Position numbers and translations under genes: made by a program. From the NCBI GenBank assembly GCA_025062175.1, contig JANXAX010000002.1, positions 1 to 33,371 on the forward strand: DNA of 33,371 nt. The letters are read 5' to 3'. The notes under the pieces were generated by a model. That model saw only the letters and a program-made list of their open reading frames with translations, ran no database searches and was not told where the DNA came from. Source of the DNA: Anaerolineae bacterium (GTDB lineage Bacteria; Chloroflexota; Anaerolineae; 4572-78; NAK82). Numbering within the stretch: the first letter of the stretch is position 1; every line of letters starts with the position of its first letter. Below, piece by piece: positions 1-7,762 of the stretch.

Positions 1-421
1 CGTCTTCCTGCCGGTTTTGGTGCCCGGTGCCTTGTTCTCCTGCGGCGACTGCCACGCGGCGCAGGGTGATGGCGAGGTCAACGGCACCGCCATCGAGATG
101 CCCGCTACAGTGACGTTACGTTTCCATCTGCACAAGGGGGTTAACCTCCCCGAGCTGCGCTTCCGGACCCCACCGGGCAAGAAGCTCACCAGGGTGGACG
201 AAGGGGGCTATTACGTCACCACCGCGGCCGGGCCCGACCTCTTTAAGAACGCGCAACAAGCTACCCGCTATATGATTGACTATATGACAAAGGAATATGG
301 TCTGACACCCGAGCAAGCTTATTGTCTGTGTGGTGTGGTGTTGGATCTCAAGATCAGCCAGGTCGTGGACACGCCGAACTGGATGGTATCTGCGTACCTC
401 CCGCTGAGCATTTTTGTCTAG
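1..421 (+). CDS. Acetamidase/formamidase, C-terminal part (truncated by window edge)
   Basis: The reading frame is open from base 2 to the TAG at 419-421, giving about 139 residues of a protein whose start lies outside the window. The conserved stretch VPGALFSCGDCHAAQGDGEV, followed by GTAIEMPA, is the hallmark of the FmdA/AmdA acetamidase/formamidase family, which hydrolyses formamide or short amides to ammonia and the carboxylic acid in the cytoplasm. The later part, with YMIDYMTKEYGLTPEQAY and a hydrophobic end, also fits the C-terminus of this family. Family members are usually 300-400 residues long, so more than half is missing. An in-frame TTG at 17 is not a credible start because it lies inside the conserved core. 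The exact amide substrate cannot be read from this fragment. Confidence 0.88.
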   Translation, partial: VFLPVLVPGALFSCGDCHAAQGDGEVNGTAIEMPATVTLRFHLHKGVNLPELRFRTPPGKKLTRVDEGGYYVTTAAGPDLFKNAQQATRYMIDYMTKEYGLTPEQAYCLCGVVLDLKISQVVDTPNWMVSAYLPLSIFV

Positions 422-435
422 GGGTGTGCCCTCAG

Positions 436-484
436 GGGGATGGGGAGATGGGAAGAAAGAGCTTGTGGCATCTCTCCCATCCCC
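436..484 (+). terminator. Hairpin after the amidase gene, possible terminator
   Basis: The arm GGGGATGGGGAGA (436-448) pairs with TCTCCCATCCCC (473-484) with one bulged G and a 24-nt loop, 15 bases after the amidase stop codon. It is GC-rich but is not followed by a U-tract, so it may be a weak or factor-assisted terminator. It separates the amidase gene from the promoter of the next operon. Confidence 0.45.
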
Positions 485-713
485 GTTTCATCTCCTGGTG
501 GCGTTTCTCCTCATAAACTACCTTGGCCGCTGTATGTGAACACTTTATCTTGCCCCTAGAGCGTGGACAACTCTTCCCCCTTCTGCTTGATCTAAACCGC
601 AGGTCTGAGACAAGGATCTAGCGACGGTTACCTGTCCTGCGCTTAGGTGGTGTCTAGCAGGTGCCATTTGCGGGAAAATTCTTTCCATCTAGGAAAACTG
701 ACTGAAAAAGCTA

Positions 714-742
714 TTGACACAGAAAACGTTTTCTGCTATACT
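714..742 (+). promoter_or_regulatory. Sigma-70-type promoter of the lacI/arabinoside operon
   Basis: A consensus -35 box TTGACA (714-719) and a -10 box TATACT (737-742) are separated by exactly 17 bases. Transcription would start near base 749, inside the downstream operator. This is the only strong promoter seen upstream of the regulator, and the four following genes have short gaps and no obvious promoter of their own, so it probably drives the whole operon to 7353. Confidence 0.85.
721..734. promoter_or_regulatory. LacI-family operator O1 (in promoter spacer)
   Basis: The perfect 14-bp palindrome AGAAAACGTTTTCT with a central CG is typical of LacI/GalR-family operators. It fills the spacer between the -35 and -10 boxes, so a bound repressor would block RNA polymerase directly. 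Confidence 0.85.
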
Positions 743-748
743 AGTTAT

Positions 749-762
749 AGAAAACGTTTTCT
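749..762. promoter_or_regulatory. LacI-family operator O2 (at transcription start)
   Basis: This is a second copy of AGAAAACGTTTTCT, identical to O1, with its centre 28 bp downstream. It covers the predicted transcription start. Two identical sites just under three helical turns apart suggest cooperative binding by the regulator encoded immediately downstream. Confidence 0.85.
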
Positions 763-839
763 GAGCTGCGATGTTCCGGGTTGGAGGGACCATCTAGCAT
801 AGGATCTCCATCACCGCACCCTCTCTTGTGGTGAGTACT

Positions 840-1919
840 ATGTCGGTGAAGCTAGAGGACATTGCCAAAGCAACTGGTTTTTCCATCGCTACTGTCTCCC
901 GCGTCCTGGCAGGAACTGATTATCCGGTCAGCCCATCCGTCCGCGAGAAGGTGTTGAGCGTCGCCCAGGCGATGGGTTACAAGCCCAACATCGCCGCACG
1001 CAGCCTGCGCAGCAATCGAACCAACACGGTCGGGATCATTGTGGATGACATCATGAGCCCCTTCGTGCCGCCCATCGTGCGAGGCATCCAGGATTGCTTG
1101 CGCGAAAACGGTTTCTTGAGCCTCATTGTCAACTCCGACTGGGATCCCGATCAGGAACAGGACGCCATCCGAACGCTGATCAGCCGACCCGTGGATGGCA
1201 TTATCTTCGTGGAATACTCGCATCGCGTGCGCAGTGAGATTCTGGAGAAGTCCCATAAGCCCCATATGTTTGTCCACCGGATCTTCGGTTCACCGATCAA
1301 GAATTCTGTCGTGCCGGACGATCATTACGGCGCCACGCTAGCCGTGCGCCACCTCATCTCCCTAGGACACCAACGTATTGGATACATCAACGGGCCGGAG
1401 AACTGGCACAACTCGCGAGCGCGCTATCTCGGCTACCAGGATGAATTGGAGCGCCACAATATCCCGTTCGATCCTGAGCTGGTTCAACCGGGAGATTGGG
1501 AGATGGAGAGCGGATATAGGGCGGCTCAGAACCTGCTCGCACTTCGGGATCGACCTACTGCGATATTTGCGGCGAATGACTTGATGGCACTTGGCGCCAT
1601 CTACGCCATTCAAGACGCCCACCTGCGTGTCCCGGAGGATATTGCTGTGGTGGGCTATGACAACCGTGATTTTGCTAAGATTGTACGTCCAAGGCTGACC
1701 ACTGTGGCGATGCCCGTCTATGAGATGGGACGGGTTGCCACGGAATCCCTGCTGGCGCAGATCGCAGGAGAACATGGCGAGACGGAAGAGATCAAAGTGC
1801 GCGGTGAGCTCGTCATCCGTGATACGTGCGGCGCGGATGAAGCCTTGAAGGCCCGAGAGGAGATCAACCCCAGGACAGCGTTCAGGCGGGTGTTGCTGAA
1901 CAAGCAACCCGAGGGGTGA
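840..1919 (+). CDS. LacI/GalR-family transcriptional regulator
   Basis: The N-terminus (MSVKLEDIAKATGFSIATVS) is a canonical LacI helix-turn-helix, followed by the hinge helix AARSLRSNRTNTVG and a periplasmic-binding-protein-like effector domain running from about residue 60 to 340. The effector domain shows VGIIVDD, the DGIIF segment, AANDLMALG and the VGYDN motif. At about 359 residues it is slightly longer than usual, with a short polar tail. I chose ATG 840 because GGTGAG lies four bases upstream and the family starts at this point; in-frame GTG codons at 828 and 831 are alternatives. The two palindromes in its own promoter indicate autoregulation. As first gene of the operon it probably senses a sugar released by the GH127 enzyme, although the effector is not readable from sequence. 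Confidence 0.93.
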   Translation: MSVKLEDIAKATGFSIATVSRVLAGTDYPVSPSVREKVLSVAQAMGYKPNIAARSLRSNRTNTVGIIVDDIMSPFVPPIVRGIQDCLRENGFLSLIVNSDWDPDQEQDAIRTLISRPVDGIIFVEYSHRVRSEILEKSHKPHMFVHRIFGSPIKNSVVPDDHYGATLAVRHLISLGHQRIGYINGPENWHNSRARYLGYQDELERHNIPFDPELVQPGDWEMESGYRAAQNLLALRDRPTAIFAANDLMALGAIYAIQDAHLRVPEDIAVVGYDNRDFAKIVRPRLTTVAMPVYEMGRVATESLLAQIAGEHGETEEIKVRGELVIRDTCGADEALKAREEINPRTAFRRVLLNKQPEG

Positions 1920-2057
1920 GCGACTTACTTGCTGAGGAGCCTGTGGGGAAAGGAGAGTTTTCCACGAAAGGAGGTGGTACTGTCCAAACGCACAAATGTT
2001 CAGAATGAGCGCTTGGGTTCTGCAACTCTAGTCTCAATTTTTAAGAGGAGGCGCAAA

Positions 2058-3395
2058 ATGAAGAGAACCTATTCGCGACGTGAGTTTCTGGGGATGGCAG
2101 GAGCAGTTGCAGCCGGCAGTGTGTTGGCTGCGAGCACTCCGGTCACTGCGTTGGCCAGTCAGCTCCAAGCGGCTCCTGCAGCGCGCCGGCAGGCTCCAGC
2201 AGTGCTTACCCCGCGTAAAGTTCGCATTGCAGTGGGCGGTTGGGCCGAGCAGAACATGAAAGACCTGCTGGCCAGGACCAATTTCACCAAGGAGACAGGA
2301 ATTGAGGTCGAGGTGGTGCTCCGAACCGACACCAAGGAAACCGAGCTCACCCGCCTGGCCAGCGCGGTCCAGGCCGGCACGAGCCCCTACGACGTGATTG
2401 ACTTTGAGGACGAGCTGACCACCTCGTTCTCGCGGGCCGGCTATGTGATCGGACTGGATGACTTGTTGCCTCCTGACTTCTGGGATGACTTTCCGCCGGA
2501 AATGATCGCCTACAGTCAGACATGGAGCACCTATAAAGGTGAGACCTTCCGCATCATCCACAACTGGGAAATGCCCTACTGGTGGTATCGCAAGGACTGG
2601 TTTGATGCCAGAGGGATCCCTGTGCCGACAACCTGGGAAGAGGTCAAGCCCCTGGGCAAGGTTTTCACGGACGAGACCAAGGGTGTGTGGGCCTCTGTGG
2701 ATGGGCTGATCAAGGGGGCTTTCCTGAACGTCTATCTGGCTTGGATCACCCTGCAAGCGGGTGGCAATCCGTTCGACGTCGGCCCTGAATATAAGATGGC
2801 TCTCGAGTACATTTATGACCTCATGTACACCAGCAAGGTGCTCAACCCAGCGTCACTGCAGAAAGATTACAACCAGCAGAACGCAGACTATATCGCCGAC
2901 AGGGTAGCCTTTATGCGCCAGTGGCCTTTCTTTGGGGACGTCGCCCGCAGCCCTGAAAACAAGGACTGGTTCAGCGAGGATAAGGTGGCGGTTGCATTGC
3001 CACCGGCCGGACCAGGTGGCAAAGCAGGGTCCACCTATGCAGCGGCCTGGGGATTCGGCATCATCAAGACGTCCCCCAACCTGGCAGAAGCCAAGGAGCT
3101 CCTCAAGTTCCTCGTCTCGAAAGAGATAGCGGTAGAGGCGATGAAAGTCGGCTTCTGGTTCCTCAGCGCCCGCAAGTCCGTCCTAGCGGCGGCGCCCCAG
3201 GACAACTGGCTAGTCAAACAGCTGAAGATGTACACGGATGCGGGCGTCATCGGGGTGCGCCCCTTCCATCCTCGGTTTGTGGAGGCACTCACTATCCTCG
3301 AAGACACGGCGGCGGCCTATCTCACCCACCAGATCAGTCTCGACGAGTCGCTGAAGCAAGCGAAAGAGCGGTTGGCGCAGCTCGAGGAGGAATAG
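2058..3395 (+). CDS. ABC transporter sugar-binding protein (family 1), Tat-type signal
   Basis: This 445-residue extracellular solute-binding protein captures a sugar or oligosaccharide for the two permeases that follow. The N-terminus has the twin-arginine motif SRREFLG, a hydrophobic stretch (GMAGAVAAGSVLAA) and an Ala-X-Ala-like cleavage region. No lipobox cysteine is visible. The mature part shows the family layout: a KVRIAVGGW beginning, PYDVIDFEDE, and MPYWWYRKDWFDARGIPVP followed by TWEEV, which is typical of the MalE/UgpB-like group. ATG 2058 is preceded by AAGAGGAG at seven bases. The frame stays open upstream to 1929, and a CTG at 1980 has a near-perfect Shine-Dalgarno sequence, so a longer N-terminus is possible. 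A strong hairpin follows the gene. Confidence 0.92.
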   Translation: MKRTYSRREFLGMAGAVAAGSVLAASTPVTALASQLQAAPAARRQAPAVLTPRKVRIAVGGWAEQNMKDLLARTNFTKETGIEVEVVLRTDTKETELTRLASAVQAGTSPYDVIDFEDELTTSFSRAGYVIGLDDLLPPDFWDDFPPEMIAYSQTWSTYKGETFRIIHNWEMPYWWYRKDWFDARGIPVPTTWEEVKPLGKVFTDETKGVWASVDGLIKGAFLNVYLAWITLQAGGNPFDVGPEYKMALEYIYDLMYTSKVLNPASLQKDYNQQNADYIADRVAFMRQWPFFGDVARSPENKDWFSEDKVAVALPPAGPGGKAGSTYAAAWGFGIIKTSPNLAEAKELLKFLVSKEIAVEAMKVGFWFLSARKSVLAAAPQDNWLVKQLKMYTDAGVIGVRPFHPRFVEALTILEDTAAAYLTHQISLDESLKQAKERLAQLEEE

Positions 3396-3418
3396 TTGCC
3401 TGGCACGGGCCTGTTTGA

Positions 3419-3451
3419 TTGCCTGGGCAGGCTGGGCACCTGCCCAGGCAA
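3419..3451 (+). repeat. Intercistronic hairpin between binding-protein and permease genes
   Basis: A perfect 12-bp inverted repeat, TTGCCTGGGCAG / CTGCCCAGGCAA, encloses a 9-base loop. No U-tract follows. It probably protects the 3' end of the binding-protein message or causes partial termination, so that the binding protein is made in excess over the permeases. Confidence 0.75.
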
Positions 3452-3539
3452 GGCCTATGGTGGCACGCCGCATATAGAGTAAACGAGTTGATAGAGACAA
3501 TAACCCCTGAGAGGCTCGGGGTGAAAAGGAGGACAATTC

Positions 3540-4487
3540 GTGCATCAGACTTATGCCCGTGCACCCAGCTTGGCTCGCGCAAATGGCCAGCCTATCTTGG
3601 CCGCTTTGTCCAAAGCCGGCCAACGGCGCTATGTGCTCTTTCTGCTCCTAATAGCGCCGGCCTTCTTATTGCGCATCACCACGGCTGCCTATCCAATCCT
3701 GCAGACCATTTATTTGAGCTTCACGAATCTTAACCTTATCAAGAACACCAACGAGTTCATTGGCCTGCAGAACTATGTAGCCGTGTTCCACGATTACGGT
3801 GTCCGCGAGGCGTTATCTTTCACGATCATGTTAGTGGTGAGTGCCACTATCCTCGAGCTTGGGATTGGCATGCTGGTCGCACTGTTGCTCAATGCCGCTT
3901 TTGTAGGGAGAGGCTTTGCGCGCACCATCAATCTAATCCCTTGGGCCATTCCCACCATTGTAGCAGGTTACACCTTTCGTTGGTTGTTGGATGACCAATT
4001 CGGGTTGATCCCATACTGGTTGAATCTGCTGAGCGGCGCTCGAATGGTGGCCTTCATTGATCCCGTCTCAGCTAGGATAGCCGTCATACTGGTGCACGTG
4101 TGGAAAGACGCTCCGTTCATGGCTATCATTTTCCTGGCCGGCTTACAGGGCGTCCCACAGGACTTGTATGAGGCAGCCAGAGTAGATGGGGCAAATGTCT
4201 GGCATCGATTCTGGCATATTACCCTACCATTGGTGATGCCACTTACGATTACCATGGGTCTATTCCGGGTGGTGTGGTCGCTGGGGAGTTTTGATCTAGT
4301 CTATGGACTCACGCAAGGAGGACCGGGAGTCGCGACCTCGGTACTGGCCTTGCAAGTGTTTCGAGAGGGTATCATGTTCTTCAAGTTTGGCTTTGCTTCG
4401 ACCATCAGTGTAGTCTTGCTCGTTGTGGTGGCCATCGTCGGTGCCATCGGACTCTGGTTGTTCCGCAGATCTGAAGTTTCCTACTGA
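3540..4487 (+). CDS. Carbohydrate ABC transporter permease, MalF/UgpA-like
   Basis: This 315-residue inner-membrane permease belongs to the CUT1 sugar-uptake group. It has a cytoplasmic N-terminal tail of about 30 residues and six likely membrane helices starting at YVLFLLLIAPAFLL. The cytoplasmic EAA loop that docks on the ATPase reads YEAARVDGANVWHRFWHITL, followed by PLVMP. Translation starts at GTG 3540, with AAAAGGAGG seven bases upstream. It forms a pair with the next permease and receives substrate from the binding protein encoded upstream. No ATPase gene lies in the operon, so an MsiK/MsmX-type shared ATPase is the likely energy source. Confidence 0.93.
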   Translation: MHQTYARAPSLARANGQPILAALSKAGQRRYVLFLLLIAPAFLLRITTAAYPILQTIYLSFTNLNLIKNTNEFIGLQNYVAVFHDYGVREALSFTIMLVVSATILELGIGMLVALLLNAAFVGRGFARTINLIPWAIPTIVAGYTFRWLLDDQFGLIPYWLNLLSGARMVAFIDPVSARIAVILVHVWKDAPFMAIIFLAGLQGVPQDLYEAARVDGANVWHRFWHITLPLVMPLTITMGLFRVVWSLGSFDLVYGLTQGGPGVATSVLALQVFREGIMFFKFGFASTISVVLLVVVAIVGAIGLWLFRRSEVSY

Positions 4488-4508
4488 GTTGGGGAGAGAG
4501 GAGGAGAA

Positions 4509-5369
4509 ATGGTGAATAGAGCGCGCATCAGCAGGCCGTGGAGTCGCCGGTGGAGCAGCAGCGCTGTATATGTGAGTTTCCTCTTCTTTACTTTCATTGT
4601 GCTTTTGCCGGTTTATTGGATGGTGCGCTCCTCTCTGGCCCCCGCTGCTGATCTGATAAAGATTCCGCTGGTCTACTTTCCCACGCCAACCTTGCGCAAC
4701 TTCATCACGTTGGTGGAGCAGGTGCCATTCCTGGATTATGTGCGCAACTCGCTCGTCTTCGCACTTGCGACAACCCTTGTGACGCTGGTGGTCAGTTTTC
4801 TGGCTGCCTATGCCTTTGCCCGCATTCGCTTCCCAGGCAGCAGCATTATCATGTGGACGTTGGTCCTCTCAATGGCATTGCCCGATGTTGGCACTATCGT
4901 GCCGCTGTACCGTATACTTTCCAGCTTGCGCCTGCTAGATACCATCGCCGGTATCACTTTGGTGCTGAGCAGTGCCCTGGCGCCCTTCACCGTGTGGGTG
5001 CTCGTCTCTTTCATCAAGCAAGTGCCCTATGAAATTGAGGAGGCTGCAATCATCGACGGTGCATCGTTGTGGCAGATCTTTGGACGCATCTTGGTGCCGG
5101 TTACCAAGCCAGCGCTGGTGACCATGGGACTGATCAACTTCATCAACGCGTGGAACAATCTCCTCTATCCGCTGTCTTTCACCACGTCGCCCTCCTCCAA
5201 GACGCTTAGTGTGTCCATCACGGAGGTGTTCGCCGGCTACTCGCCATGGGGAAAACCGTGGGAACTGATCATGGCTGTCGGGGTGACGATGACTGTCCCG
5301 ATGGTTATTCTGGTTCTCTTCTCGCAAAGAGCGATTGTGCGCGGTCTCACCGGCGGCGCAATCAAGTAG
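4509..5369 (+). CDS. Carbohydrate ABC transporter permease, MalG/UgpE-like
   Basis: This 286-residue CUT1 permease is the second transmembrane subunit of the importer. About six hydrophobic helices are visible, the first being VSFLFFTFIVLLPVYWMV. The EAA loop is EEAAIIDGASLWQIFGRILV followed by PVTKPAL, with the conserved glycine in place. The C-terminal SQRAIVRGLTGGAIK is the classical end of MalG-like proteins. The start at ATG 4509 follows a GAGAGGAGGAG Shine-Dalgarno sequence. It lies 21 bases after the preceding permease gene and 31 bases before the GH127 start, which supports co-transcription. Confidence 0.94.
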   Translation: MVNRARISRPWSRRWSSSAVYVSFLFFTFIVLLPVYWMVRSSLAPAADLIKIPLVYFPTPTLRNFITLVEQVPFLDYVRNSLVFALATTLVTLVVSFLAAYAFARIRFPGSSIIMWTLVLSMALPDVGTIVPLYRILSSLRLLDTIAGITLVLSSALAPFTVWVLVSFIKQVPYEIEEAAIIDGASLWQIFGRILVPVTKPALVTMGLINFINAWNNLLYPLSFTTSPSSKTLSVSITEVFAGYSPWGKPWELIMAVGVTMTVPMVILVLFSQRAIVRGLTGGAIK

Positions 5370-5400
5370 GCAATCAAGCAGAAAAGGGAAAAGACATCCT

Positions 5401-7353
5401 GTGGAACACTCATTGCGATCCTGTGCAGGGCCTGTCGACAACTCGCGCAGCCCTTATGCCACACTGAGGACTTTGCCTTTTGGTTCTGTCCGGATCACTG
5501 CTGGATTCTGGGCCGTACGTCGGGAAGTAAATCGCAAGGTGAGCCTGAGACACGGCTATGCGATGCTGGAAAAGGCCGGCAACTTTCACAACCTCAGATT
5601 AGCTGCGGGGAAGGCATCTGGAACCTACAGAGGTATGCACTTTGCTGACGAGAACGTGTACAAATGGCTTGAGGCAATGGCTTGGGAAATGGGCAATGCG
5701 CCGGATGATGGCCTGTGCCAGCTGGCCGATGAGGCAATCGAGTTGATCGTCGCTGCGCAACAACCAGATGGATACCTGAACAGTTACTACCAGGTGGTCG
5801 AGCCGCATCGAAGATGGAGTGATCTGGACTTTGGCCATGAGCTGTACTGTGCCGGTCATCTCTTTCAGGCCGCCATAGCGTTCCGACGGGCACTGAATGA
5901 CCACCGTTTGCTACACGTCGCGACGCGGCTGGCCGACCATATCGCTTCAGTTTTCGGACCAGGGAAGAAAGAAGGAGCGTGCGGACATCCCGAAATCGAG
6001 ATGGCGCTGGTCGAGCTCTACCGCACCACGGGAAACGAGACCTACCTGAAAATGGCGCAGTTCTTCATAGATCAGCGCGGCAAGAGAAGGATGCGTGGGC
6101 TCGGTGCCAATGGCCCGGAGTACCATCAGGACCACGTCCCAGTGCGCGCGGCGACGGAGGTGGCCGGCCACGCCGTGCGTCAGATGTATCTGGTCGCCGG
6201 GGTCACGGATCTCTATATGGAAACTGGAGAACCGGCGCTGCTGAGTGCCGTTGAGCGGCTGTGGCGCGACATGACCACCACCAAGATGTATGTGACTGGG
6301 GGAATCGGTTCGCGTTTCGACGGTGAGGCGTTTGGCGAAGCGTATGAACTGCCACCCGACCAGTGCTATTGTGAAACCTGTGCTGCGATTGGCAGCCTGA
6401 TGTGGAATTGGCGTCTGCTGCTTCTGAGTGGAGAGAGCCGCTATGCTGACCTGATCGAACGCACTTTGTACAATGGCATCCTGAGCAGCCCAAGCCTGGA
6501 TGGGAAGCATTATTTCTACGTGAACCCGCTTATGTTGCGCAATAGCCGTTATGTGCGCCTGTCCAGCAATGTGTCGCAGGGGGAGTCCCTTGCTGGTCGT
6601 CCCGAGTGGCACAGCGTAGCGTGCTGCCCTCCCAATGTGATGCGCCTGCTTTCCTCATTGGAACATTACTTTGTCACCACCGATAGGAATGGATTGCAAA
6701 TTCATTTGTATGGGGCATTCAACATCACAACGCAGTTACCGAACGAGCAGCCAGTCAGTCTCGCTGTCGAGACAGATTATCCTTGGGAAGGGCATATCCA
6801 CATCATAGTGCGAGAAACTGGCTCGAATCCGTGGGAGATGCGCCTGCGTTTGCCGGAATGGTGCTCATCCTTTCGTTTGACCCTGAATAACCACTACGTC
6901 CAGCATCCTGTCCTCGAGAAGGGATACATCAAGCTGGCGCGAATCTGGCAAGCGGGAGATGTAGTCGACTTGGACCTGGCGATGCCGCCCTTCTTGCTGA
7001 TGCCTAACCCACGGGTAGATGCCATTCGGGGTTGTGTGGCGATCCAGCGGGGACCGCTCGTTTACTGCCTCGAAGGCTGTGATCAGGAGCTGCCAGACAG
7101 CCTGCTTGACCTGCGGATCGACGCGAGCCGACCGCTGGTCATCCATCGGTATGAGAATCTGCTGGACGGCATTGTGACGATAGAGGCAGATGGGTATCTC
7201 TTTGATCCACAATCGTGGCAGGGCACGTTGTATCGGCCTGTTGAGGATATGCCTCACACCAATCGACGAGCGCTCCGCCTGAAAGCAATCCCTTACTATG
7301 CGTGGGGCAACCGCGGCATCGGCAGCATGCGCGTGTGGATCCCGACGGTCTGA
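5401..7353 (+). CDS. GH127-family beta-L-arabinofuranosidase-like glycoside hydrolase
   Basis: This protein of about 650 residues matches the length and layout of GH127 enzymes such as Bifidobacterium HypBA1, which release beta-linked L-arabinofuranose using a zinc-bound cysteine nucleophile. From the chosen start, the motif GEAF gives Glu309 (HypBA1 Glu322) and CETC gives Glu325 and Cys327 (Glu338 and Cys340). ACCPPN gives Cys408 and Cys409 (Cys417 and nucleophile Cys418). Spacing agrees closely, so zinc site and catalytic residues look intact. The N-terminal part is the (alpha/alpha)6 barrel and the last 200 residues are beta-rich. No signal peptide is seen, so hydrolysis is likely cytoplasmic after import. 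GTG 5401 was chosen because it clears the permease stop; the frame is open back to 5335. The family also contains other sugar specificities. Confidence 0.88.
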   Translation: MEHSLRSCAGPVDNSRSPYATLRTLPFGSVRITAGFWAVRREVNRKVSLRHGYAMLEKAGNFHNLRLAAGKASGTYRGMHFADENVYKWLEAMAWEMGNAPDDGLCQLADEAIELIVAAQQPDGYLNSYYQVVEPHRRWSDLDFGHELYCAGHLFQAAIAFRRALNDHRLLHVATRLADHIASVFGPGKKEGACGHPEIEMALVELYRTTGNETYLKMAQFFIDQRGKRRMRGLGANGPEYHQDHVPVRAATEVAGHAVRQMYLVAGVTDLYMETGEPALLSAVERLWRDMTTTKMYVTGGIGSRFDGEAFGEAYELPPDQCYCETCAAIGSLMWNWRLLLLSGESRYADLIERTLYNGILSSPSLDGKHYFYVNPLMLRNSRYVRLSSNVSQGESLAGRPEWHSVACCPPNVMRLLSSLEHYFVTTDRNGLQIHLYGAFNITTQLPNEQPVSLAVETDYPWEGHIHIIVRETGSNPWEMRLRLPEWCSSFRLTLNNHYVQHPVLEKGYIKLARIWQAGDVVDLDLAMPPFLLMPNPRVDAIRGCVAIQRGPLVYCLEGCDQELPDSLLDLRIDASRPLVIHRYENLLDGIVTIEADGYLFDPQSWQGTLYRPVEDMPHTNRRALRLKAIPYYAWGNRGIGSMRVWIPTV

Positions 7354-7762
7354 TGCACTAGCAAGCTCATGCCCATGTAGCGTCGCAAGAACTCAAGACC
7401 AGCAGATTGCAAAGATGCTGGATGGGATTTGCTCATCTATCCGCGGCACGGTTTGAGCTCTGCCTCTCTCCGAAATGAAATCCGCCTGTCTCTACTCGAT
7501 GGTATGCCGTTTGCTTTTAGACGGCGTGTGGGCAAGCCGTCAACCGAGCTCTAGTCGTCTCCTAGCCACCTGATAGTTTACTGACACCGATAGGGAACCA
7601 ATGGACACGAATTGGCGGTGCGTTGTGTTGATCAGCTCTCGCTCGGCAAAGCGCAGACCAATTTGAAAGACGCTCTAAGGGTTTCGCGTTCGTGGTAACA
7701 AAGCAAGTAACAAGATGGGCAGCAACGCCTAGTCAGATTTTGTTCGATGTCGTGTGACGCGA
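7354..7762. other. Convergent intergenic region without recognisable gene
   Basis: This stretch of about 400 bases lies between two converging genes. It holds only weak structure: CCAGCA/TGCTGG arms with an 11-base loop (7399-7421) and GACGGC/GCCGTC arms with a 10-base loop (7520-7541). Neither is followed by a convincing U-tract. I see no open frame with a ribosome-binding site, no tRNA and no repeats. It presumably contains the 3' ends of both transcripts. Confidence 0.6.

Larger units (their letters stand above)
422..839. other. Intergenic region carrying the lacI-operon control elements
   Basis: This stretch of just over 400 bases holds no credible gene. It contains the hairpin behind the amidase gene, an unassigned segment at about 485-700, the promoter/operator cluster at 714-762, and a leader of about 90 bases before the regulator start. 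No ribosome-binding site with an open frame was found in the unassigned part. Confidence 0.7.

Noticed and set aside
1942..1963. GGGGAAAGGAGAGTTTTCC as a third LacI operator
   Set aside because: It shares only the GAAA/TTTC edges and lacks the central AACGTT core of the two perfect operators.
7399..7421. CCAGCA/TGCTGG repeat as terminator of the GH127 gene
   Set aside because: The stem is only six base pairs with an 11-base loop and no U-tract, so it is not convincing.
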